DNA from: Streptomyces sp. SCSIO 75703
Lineage (GTDB): Bacteria > Actinomycetota > Actinomycetes > Streptomycetales > Streptomycetaceae
DNA length: 64,000 nt
NCBI RefSeq assembly: GCF_036607905.1
Contig: NZ_CP144555.1
Coordinates: 6,820,001 to 6,884,000 of the forward strand
Direction: 5' to 3'
Below, in pieces: positions 57,700 to 64,000 of the stretch. The position numbers and the translations under genes are program-made. Positions within the stretch are counted from its first letter, which is position 1; each line of letters begins with the position of its first letter. Below the pieces are notes generated by a model. The model worked only from the letters and a program-made list of their open reading frames with translations. It made no database searches and had not been told where the DNA came from.

Positions 57700-58251
57700 T
57701 CAGATTGAGAAGTCTGCGAACTCGATGTCGCTGAAGGCGATGTGCAGACCGTGTGCGCGGCGGCCCCACTCGCGGAAGTAGGCGTGTCCCAGCGCGCGGG
57801 CCAAGATCACCGTCTGCTGCTGTTCGCCCGCGCCGGCGTCCCGAGCGGCGAACAGTTCGCGGGCCACCTCTCCTGGCAAATACTGAGTGATCCACCGCAC
57901 CCGCGGATCGTCCGACGAGCCTGCAGGCACCACGAACCCGAACCGCGCCCTGGTGTGGATGACGAATCCGTCCTCTTCGGCCATGGCCCGCTGGCGCGCG
58001 CGGACCCGGGGCTGCCAGCGCGCCCTGACGACCTCATCGATCCTCTTCGTGTGCGCTGCGCTGGGACGCCGCCGCATTTCCGGCCGATCAGTGACCCATC
58101 GCTGCACGGTGCGCTGTGAAACGCCCACAAGACGCGCCACGTGCTTCGTAGAGCCCTTCTCCGTTCTCATCAAAAAGCGCAATGCCGAGGCGCCTGTAGG
58201 CACCGGGCGCGTCATCAGCGCTCGCTCAATGCCATCACCTATCTTCCCCAC
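57700..58251 (-). CDS. Second Tpg-like telomere terminal protein
   Basis: 183 residues from GTG 58249-58251, chosen for its GGGGA ribosome site and because the length then matches Tpg (185); an ATG at 58314 adds 21 residues. Alignment with tpg is end to end: GDGIERALMTRPVP, HTH TKHVARLVGVSQRTVQRWV, RARWQPRVRARQRA, GFVIHTRARFGFVVPAGSSD and C-terminus HIAFSDIEFADFSI. The residue matching Tpg T114 is a serine (S113). No tap gene accompanies it. Probably the terminal protein of another telomere type or of a lost linear plasmid. Confidence 0.82.
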   Translation of the reverse strand: MGKIGDGIERALMTRPVPTGASALRFLMRTEKGSTKHVARLVGVSQRTVQRWVTDRPEMRRRPSAAHTKRIDEVVRARWQPRVRARQRAMAEEDGFVIHTRARFGFVVPAGSSDDPRVRWITQYLPGEVARELFAARDAGAGEQQQTVILARALGHAYFREWGRRAHGLHIAFSDIEFADFSI

Positions 58252-58421
58252 ATACACTCCCCAGCACTCGGCCACCCTGGCGGTCACACCTTTAACGCCC
58301 GTCTGCGCTGCCATGTCTTTCACATTCGCTGGGCCCAATGAACAAAATGCGTCATCCGCACGAGACCACAGAGGGTTCTGAGCTGCAGGGCCCACGGCGA
58401 ACGCCCGAGCTATGGCCAGGT

Positions 58422-60371
58422 CTATGCCTCGGTGATCCAGTCCGTAGGGATCAGGGCTTTGCCTTGGCGCCAGTTTTCGATTACGGCGTCGCGGAACCAA
58501 TCGTCTCGTAGGTTCACGTGATCGCACACGATGATCTGCAGTCCCTGGCCGTTGCGGTTGACGACGTCTCGCATGAGGGAGAAGTAGCTGCGTACTGCTT
58601 CCCAGTCGGCGTCGGTGAGGGCGCCTACGTCATGGACTTCTTCAGGGAAGAAGGCCTGGGTGGGCTGGTCGAACATGACGAAGTGCGGGACGGGCCGCTG
58701 GTGTTTGAGTAGGTAGGTGTGCAGGGCCAGGTGCGCGACGAGGTGGTACCCGATCCAGTTCTTCGCGCTGCCGATGCGGGTGAGGGGGATACGGCTGGTT
58801 TCCGTGCGCAGGACGACGTTGAGGAGGGAGAGGCTGATGCGTACTTCTTCAGCCTCGTCTGCATGCTCGAGATCCAGCTCGCGGGCCCAGTCCGTCATGT
58901 CCAGCGCGATACGGCTGAGGCGGCTTTCCGTTTCGGCCCTCACATCGTCGGCATCGACCAGTTCCTGCAGTTCTGCGATCCGCTCCTGCATACGAGCCAC
59001 CTGGCGGCGCAGCGATCCAGATTCGTCTGCCGACTGCGACGTAGTTCGTTGCAGTTCCTGGAGAATGCGCCCTTGCACGTGAGCCTGCCGCGCGTGCTGG
59101 TCATTGATCTCCTGGAGGCGGCGGTTACTGGCCTGCAGGGCCTGGAGCGCTGAGGCATTGGCCTGGAGGCGCCTGCGGACGTCTGCGATCTGCTCGTTGA
59201 GTTCCTGACGGTGACGGGTCCGCGATGGTTGAAGTGCTTCTGCGTCGGTCAGCTCGGACTGGAGACGGCGCGTGAGGTCGTTGAGCTGCTCGATGTCGGG
59301 GTCGGGCTCCTCCAAGGCCTGATTACACAGGGGACAGACCTCGGGCGCCCCTGCGTCTTCGGGACTGAGGAGCTGCAGAGACGTAAGGCGGCCGAGCTGG
59401 GTGTGGAGCTCACCGGTGAACGCCTGACTCTCCTGCTGCCACGAGTCGAGAAGGGCCCCGGCCTCGTTGAGATCGTGAAGTTGTTCCCTCAGCGCCTGTC
59501 GCTCCGCAGCCAGGCGTTCTTGCATCCCGTCTTCGCCGAACACCGGAGGCGCCGATGGATCAACAACTGTGTCCGCCGCCTCGCGCAGCAGGACACTCAG
59601 TTCGGCTGCCGATGCGCGCTCTGGCACAGCCTGGACCATGCCTGCCTCCTGGGCGAGGCGGGCCAGGCCGTGCAAGGCGGCGTTCGTGGATTCGTTGTCC
59701 CGCTGGCTCTCATCAATCTGTCGCTGGACGCGCCGCAGGGCCCGGGTGGCCTCCGCAAGCTGTCGTTGGCGTGCGGCCTGTTCCGGTCCGGCCGCACCGA
59801 GGAAGTACGGCAGCGTGTCCTTCATCATCTGCGCCATGCCGGGCTCGGACTGGCGATGGAACAGCAGCTGCTGGTTGGCGATCTCGGTCTGCTTTTGCAG
59901 GCACATGTAAACGGCCTGGGCAATAGAGACATTGAACGCGTAGCGTTCGGCGCCCGCCGGAGGTTCGAAGCGGAAGTCGTCGATGCCCAGGCGAGCGCTG
60001 AGCTCTGCGCGGAGCGCGTCCGTGTCGGCATTCGCTCTCATACGGTCGCCTGCCGGCAGCTCGAGCGTGTCGTCGCCGATGATCAGCATGGCTTTGTTGG
60101 TGGAGGCTCCCGCTGGGCGGGGCCGGCCCAGGAGCAGGCGCGTCGAACCGATCTGTACGAGCAGCGCGTACCAGCCCACCGTCTGAGTGATCACGCCCTC
60201 TGGCAGCGAAATGTGCTGCCGTCCCAAGCAGTACTCGATGATGTCGAGGACTGCCGATTTTCCGGTCTCGGACTCTCCGGTGAGGATGTTCAAGGCTCCG
60301 GGTTTGAAGGTAATGGTGCGCGGTGCTTGCCTGCCATCACGGTGATACAGGGCCAGAGCGAGCAGATGCAT
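58422..60371 (-). CDS. DUF3732 SMC-like ATPase (ABC-3C system ATPase)
   Basis: 649 residues. N-terminal Walker A TGESETGKSA (31-40), long coiled coils (about 200-345 and 355-500) broken by a zinc-hook CPLC (346-349), and a C-terminal ATPase half with FVMFDQPTQAFFPEE and QIIVCDHVNLRDDW. This is the DUF3732 ABC/SMC-like ATPase of predicted three-component ABC (ABC-3C) conflict systems. ATG at 60369-60371. It is the last of three minus-strand genes and follows the middle component by 23 bp. Expected to sense DNA or phage structures and control the effector. Confidence 0.85.
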   Translation of the reverse strand: MHLLALALYHRDGRQAPRTITFKPGALNILTGESETGKSAVLDIIEYCLGRQHISLPEGVITQTVGWYALLVQIGSTRLLLGRPRPAGASTNKAMLIIGDDTLELPAGDRMRANADTDALRAELSARLGIDDFRFEPPAGAERYAFNVSIAQAVYMCLQKQTEIANQQLLFHRQSEPGMAQMMKDTLPYFLGAAGPEQAARQRQLAEATRALRRVQRQIDESQRDNESTNAALHGLARLAQEAGMVQAVPERASAAELSVLLREAADTVVDPSAPPVFGEDGMQERLAAERQALREQLHDLNEAGALLDSWQQESQAFTGELHTQLGRLTSLQLLSPEDAGAPEVCPLCNQALEEPDPDIEQLNDLTRRLQSELTDAEALQPSRTRHRQELNEQIADVRRRLQANASALQALQASNRRLQEINDQHARQAHVQGRILQELQRTTSQSADESGSLRRQVARMQERIAELQELVDADDVRAETESRLSRIALDMTDWARELDLEHADEAEEVRISLSLLNVVLRTETSRIPLTRIGSAKNWIGYHLVAHLALHTYLLKHQRPVPHFVMFDQPTQAFFPEEVHDVGALTDADWEAVRSYFSLMRDVVNRNGQGLQIIVCDHVNLRDDWFRDAVIENWRQGKALIPTDWITEA

Positions 60372-60394
60372 GCTGAGGTGGCTTCCTTGGAGCG

Positions 60395-60883
60395 CTAGGG
60401 GCGGACCCCGAGCAGGGCGAATGCGGTAGCAGGCGATGTCGCTGCAAGCCAGCGGCCAACGAGGGCCGCAGCGCGTGTGCAGTCGACGAGCTCCGCTCCA
60501 TGACTGTTCGCGCTGGGACGCCTGGGCTGTCTGGTCACTGCGAGGCCGCTGGAATGCACCGTCAACACGTTGTGCCGGACGCCGAACCGCTGGGACGCGC
60601 GGGTGTAATGCGTTAGCGAGGCGGCGCGGTGCGGGTATGACGCGCGCTGGATCGGATTATCAGCCAGCCAGCTGGCCAGCGGCGTGCGGACATCTCTCGG
60701 GAGCGCGGCGCGGGAGTCCGGCGGCAGCACCAGGGGAAGGACCAGGAAGCTGCTCGGCAAGGGGAGAGGCAGACTGGGGCCCGCTGCGATGTGGGCCGCT
60801 ACACAGTGCGCCAGCACATACGCCCCGAAGGCGGGATTGAACAGGGCTGCAGCTTCAGGGAGTTGACGCGCGGGAGCCGACAT
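60395..60883 (-). CDS. ABC-3C system middle component
   Basis: 162 residues with ATG at 60881-60883 and GGAGG site. Helical protein beginning LPEAAALFNPAFGAYVLAHC and containing RASQRFGVRHNVLTVHSSGL. Members of this family are found only between an ABC-3C ATPase and a variable effector gene, and are thought to link them. It starts 2 bp after the effector stop. Confidence 0.75.
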   Translation of the reverse strand: MSAPARQLPEAAALFNPAFGAYVLAHCVAAHIAAGPSLPLPLPSSFLVLPLVLPPDSRAALPRDVRTPLASWLADNPIQRASYPHRAASLTHYTRASQRFGVRHNVLTVHSSGLAVTRQPRRPSANSHGAELVDCTRAAALVGRWLAATSPATAFALLGVRP

Positions 60884-60885
60884 GA

Positions 60886-62124
60886 CTATTCCTCCCCGTC
60901 AGCAGTATCAGACGACTGGGACAGCAGGTTCTCGAAGTCGGGATGCCAGCCCACCGGCTCGTCGTCCTGCGTAGCCAGATCGGCCAAAGCGTGAAGCGTG
61001 CCGCGGGCGACCCACCGCTTCTCCACCTGCGGACGCAGCCGCAGTGTTTCTACAGCAGCCATGGCCTTGTCCAGAATGTCCACACCGGCCTTGACCGCAT
61101 CGTCCCCGTACTCGCCAGCGTCAAAAGCGTCGGCGAGTTTGGAGAACACCATCTCCCATTCACGCCGGAGATCTGACTCGAACTGGTCGAGTTCGCTCTG
61201 GGCGACGTAGTGACGGTGGAGCCAGCGAGATCGATGGGTCCATGCGTGGTGATACTCGCCGAGATGGAATCGGATGCTTCGGCGTCCCAGTTTCAGGAGC
61301 TGGAGCTGGGCAACGAAGACGCGGTCCTTGTACCGGGCCACCTCTTCCTCGGTGAGCCTTTCCAGCCGGTCGCTGATGGGCAACGAGGTCTGCGCGTACT
61401 TGCTCATCACATAGTCGATCTTCGTGCGCAGTTCCTCGGCGGAAACAGTCTCCCTCCGGCTGGGGTTGGAGCGGTCGAGCATCTCCTTGGAGACCCCCCA
61501 CCACCAGCCCTTCAGCTCCTCCAGGATCTCTTGGCTCTGGCCCTGATCCGTCTTCCATACGCCGATCACTTCACGGAGCTTAGAGTCCACCTCTGACACT
61601 CGAGGCGCCAGATCGTCCACGACGATCTGGCCCACCAGAGCCTCCCGGACCACCGGAGTACACCGGAGGAAGCGCTCCCGCCAAGGGCGTGTCGTCTTCG
61701 GACCCTCGTCATCACCAGCTAGCTCCTCAAGAGCTGCTAGAGCTGCGGCTACATCGCGCGTCTGCGGATCGGCGCGCAGCTTCTCCAGGAGGCTCCCGGC
61801 AGAAACCTGCTGCGTGGTGACCAAGCGGAGCAGCGGCAGCGGCGCGTCCCCGAGGATCTCTAAGGCATCGCACCAGGAATTGATAGAACGCCACAGATCA
61901 GCACTGGTGGAGCCGATCTCTCCCTGACCGCCATGATGCTTGGACTGCACAAGCTCGACAGGAACTGACCCGTGCAGCAGGTCAATGTCGTCCAGCATCT
62001 CCATGCGTAGCGTGGCCTCTGCGTCCTTGAACCACCGCTGCGCCAGCTCTACCAACGCCCACTCGCACTGGTAGAGGTAGCCCAGCATCTGGCCAGCCGC
62101 TGAGTGGGGCATCTTCTCTGTCAC
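60886..62124 (-). CDS. ABC-3C effector with Cap4-like nuclease domain
   Basis: 412 residues from GTG 62122-62124 (an ATG 12 bp later is possible). N-terminal domain AAGQMLGYLYQCEWALVELA, EMLDDIDLL and VELVQSKHH is a PD-(D/E)xK-type (QxK) restriction-like nuclease of the Cap4/DUF4297 kind. The C-terminal half (KDRVFVAQLQLLKLGRRSI, HHAWTHRSRWLHRHYVAQSE, EWEMVFSKLADAFDAG) is the ABC-3C C-terminal domain. First gene of the operon; the nuclease would be released or activated by the ATPase and middle component. Confidence 0.78.
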   Translation of the reverse strand: MTEKMPHSAAGQMLGYLYQCEWALVELAQRWFKDAEATLRMEMLDDIDLLHGSVPVELVQSKHHGGQGEIGSTSADLWRSINSWCDALEILGDAPLPLLRLVTTQQVSAGSLLEKLRADPQTRDVAAALAALEELAGDDEGPKTTRPWRERFLRCTPVVREALVGQIVVDDLAPRVSEVDSKLREVIGVWKTDQGQSQEILEELKGWWWGVSKEMLDRSNPSRRETVSAEELRTKIDYVMSKYAQTSLPISDRLERLTEEEVARYKDRVFVAQLQLLKLGRRSIRFHLGEYHHAWTHRSRWLHRHYVAQSELDQFESDLRREWEMVFSKLADAFDAGEYGDDAVKAGVDILDKAMAAVETLRLRPQVEKRWVARGTLHALADLATQDDEPVGWHPDFENLLSQSSDTADGEE

Positions 62125-62227
62125 GATGCGCGTCACTCTAGAGACAGCCTGCAACTGGATCAATACACACTCATAAGATCGCACATCGGAGCGAATCTCC
62201 GCTGACTCCGATTCCTGTGCGCGACCT

Positions 62228-64000
62228 CTATGCCCACTCCACACCCAGCTCCCGTAGGGCGTCGAGCTGTTCCTGGGCGAGCTTGTCCCGTCTCGCGCGG
62301 GTGTTCGATACCCATACGCCCAGCTTCACGACTACCGGCTGCGCCTCGCCGTCGACCGTGATCTCCTCGGCGTGGCCGCGAGGCACCGGCCGGACCGCGC
62401 CTTCCCGCTCCACCCACTGCGCGAGGGCTGCCAGGCCCCGCTGGAACGCCTGCTGCGCCTTGCTCGGGCCCTTCGTCGCACGCCTTCCCGCCGGGGCGGG
62501 AGACGGCGCCTCGAGCGGTTTGATGCCGAGCGTGGTCAGCCGTTCCTGCTGTTCGGGCAGGAGCCGTGCCCAGACGGCCGGCTGCTTCTGCTGTTGGAGC
62601 CACTTGCCGATGTCGTCGCCGTCCATGAGTACGCTGGGTGCGATGTCGGGCAGGCTGCCGTCGGCGTCGACCAGGTCCGCCAGGACGCGGTAGTGGCGTT
62701 GCCAGTCCAGTGGCCACGGGCAGTTCCAGTCCGGGTCGATCGCGGTGAGCTGCGCCGCACGCTGCTCCGCCCGCTTCGGGTCCTTGCCCAGGCCGTTCTT
62801 CGCGCCCTTCCGCCGCAGGTTGGCCATGTGCTGCCCGATCGGCACGGGAACGCCGTCGGCGGGGTCGGTCCACACGGCGTCCTGACGGGGGGCGAGATGC
62901 CCGGTGGCCCGCCGGTAGGACCGGAGCGTGGCGAGCTTGGCTTCCCAGGCTTCCTCGCCGGGCTCCCACACCATCCCGGCCTCGGGCGCGTCGAGCAGCT
63001 CCTTGCGGTGCGGATCGAGTTCGCCGGCGCGCAGCGTCTTGCGCTGCTGGTGCACCCACCGCCCCAGCGGGAAGTCCTTGGTGATGCCGACCTCGACCTC
63101 GGTGTCGTACGGGACGGCGTACAGGCTGGTGATCTCGTTCTCCCTGCGCCAGCGCAGCAGCGCCTCGTATCCCTCCAACCAGGCCAGGGACTCCGGCCGG
63201 TAGACCCGGGTGCGCAGGAATGCGGCGATCGTGGCGGCGTCGCGCGGGCTGGAAAAGTGCAGCAGCGCGGACTCGGCAGCGGCGTCGGCGTCGTCCTGCT
63301 CCTGGTCCTCGCCGTCCCCTTCGCCGCCGGCACCGACGATCCGCCCGTCCTCGTCGCGCCGGACGTGGACCTTGCGCTTGCCGTGGGTGAGGGCGCGGGA
63401 GGCGAGCTGCTCGACCAGGCGCTCATCGTGCGAGCGCAGGCCCTGAAGGACCGCTACGAGGGGGCGGAACGAGGCGCTGGCGACCATGTCCTGCGGGTCC
63501 TCGCCGGGCTGGAGGAAGACCGGCACGATGATCCGCGCGACCTTGGTGGAGCCGTCGCGGTTGAGCCTGAGTGCGCGGCCGATGTTCTGCACGATCTCCA
63601 CCTGGGAGCCGCGGGTGTCGGCGAAGCAGGTCGCCTCCACGCCCCGCTCGCCGGTGATGTCCACGCCCTCCCCGAGCACCCGCACCGAGGCAAGGAACGC
63701 CCGGTGCACGCGCCGGTTGTTCGCGTCGATGCCGTTGGCGAACTGCCGCAGGACCTCGCGCCGCTCGCTGACGAGATGGTCGCCGCACAGCCACGCCGCC
63801 CACACCCGGTCCGGGGGTACGTGGCGGCCGGCCTCCAGCTCGTAGAACTCCGCGTCGATGGAGGACTTCGGCAGGGCCTCCGCCTTCGCCAGGTCCTCGT
63901 CGGTGACGTCGTTGACGTACAGCTCGGCCGCCGTCTTGGGCAGCTTCTCCGCGAACGCGGCGGCCTCCTCTACCCGCTGGTGGAACGTCATCACGGTGCG
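62228..64000 (-). CDS. Helicase with helicase-associated (HA) repeats, partial
   Basis: Runs off the window end. The visible part has superfamily 2 motifs IV-VI (VMTFHQRVEEAAAFAE; ASVRVLGEGVDI; VEIVQNIGRALRLN), a linker rich in Asp/Glu, then four or so HA repeats of about 65-75 residues (GYEALLRWRRENEITSLYAV, LGRWVHQQRKTLRAGELDPH, W...LATLRSYRRATGHLA, GQHMANLRRKGAKNGLG). Helicases of this architecture are common near Streptomyces telomeres. The DEAD-box half lies beyond 64000. Confidence 0.85.
   Translation of the reverse strand, partial: RTVMTFHQRVEEAAAFAEKLPKTAAELYVNDVTDEDLAKAEALPKSSIDAEFYELEAGRHVPPDRVWAAWLCGDHLVSERREVLRQFANGIDANNRRVHRAFLASVRVLGEGVDITGERGVEATCFADTRGSQVEIVQNIGRALRLNRDGSTKVARIIVPVFLQPGEDPQDMVASASFRPLVAVLQGLRSHDERLVEQLASRALTHGKRKVHVRRDEDGRIVGAGGEGDGEDQEQDDADAAAESALLHFSSPRDAATIAAFLRTRVYRPESLAWLEGYEALLRWRRENEITSLYAVPYDTEVEVGITKDFPLGRWVHQQRKTLRAGELDPHRKELLDAPEAGMVWEPGEEAWEAKLATLRSYRRATGHLAPRQDAVWTDPADGVPVPIGQHMANLRRKGAKNGLGKDPKRAEQRAAQLTAIDPDWNCPWPLDWQRHYRVLADLVDADGSLPDIAPSVLMDGDDIGKWLQQQKQPAVWARLLPEQQERLTTLGIKPLEAPSPAPAGRRATKGPSKAQQAFQRGLAALAQWVEREGAVRPVPRGHAEEITVDGEAQPVVVKLGVWVSNTRARRDKLAQEQLDALRELGVEWA

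Noticed and set aside
1..64000. CRISPR arrays, rRNA or tRNA genes
   Set aside because: No regularly spaced repeats or structural RNA signatures were seen in any part of the window.

Overview
The window looks like a subtelomeric arm of a linear Streptomyces (or close relative) replicon. Coding sequence is extremely GC-rich with G/C-biased third codon positions and frequent GTG starts. The decisive marker is an adjacent pair at 40.5-43.3 kb that I recognise as tap (telomere-associated protein) and tpg (terminal protein), the proteins that cap and prime Streptomyces telomeres. A second tpg-like gene (57.7-58.3 kb), a helicase with helicase-associated repeats at the right edge, and dense insertion sequences and gene remnants fit the same picture. 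I infer that the telomere lies beyond the right-hand end.

Layout. 0-13 kb: a catabolic cluster with an SsuABC/nitrate-taurine-type importer (ATPase, two permeases, two substrate-binding lipoproteins), a benzoate/2-aminobenzoate-type CoA ligase, an aldehyde dehydrogenase, a cyclase/kynurenine-formamidase-like hydrolase, a metallo-hydrolase and a truncated flavin monooxygenase. It appears to be controlled by one PaaX-family repressor, because near-identical CATCACC-N2-GGTGATG sites lie before its transcription units. 13.5-15.1 kb: an IS110-family element. 15.6-20 kb: ROK regulator, DUF1479 dioxygenase-like protein and sugar-porter MFS. 20.2-21 kb: a small unit bounded by 42-bp inverted repeats. 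21.7-28.6 kb: a sulfide/persulfide cluster (MBL-rhodanese, rhodaneses, TauE/SafE exporters, MFS) facing a CsoR/CstR-type regulator, with four matching operators and several decayed duplicates.

28.6-36.4 kb is mostly debris (three transposase remnants, a frameshifted zinc-ribbon gene, a DciA-like remnant) with a few intact genes, including a two-gene STAND-like ATPase module (33.1-35.5 kb). 36.5-40.3 kb holds a small secreted protein, a VanZ-like membrane protein and four poorly conserved minus-strand genes, two of them frameshifted. 40.5-45 kb is the telomere module tap-tpg followed by a two-gene cargo bounded by a repeat of the tpg 3' end. 45.6-46.7 kb is a zinc alcohol dehydrogenase.

46.8-48.4 kb is a second, inverted copy of the IS110 element. 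49-57.7 kb is a Mu/Tn552 (TniA/TniB)-type transposition module: an unusual HTH-ATPase fusion, a DD(35)E transposase, a target-selector ATPase, and a third protein that looks like a degenerate ATPase. The selector ATPase is split by three nested insertion sequences (IS481, then IS5, then IS3) whose order can be read from their target duplications. 57.7-62.1 kb carries the second tpg and a three-component ABC (ABC-3C) conflict system, followed by the partial helicase.

All functional assignments come from reading translated sequence and motifs; no database search was possible.
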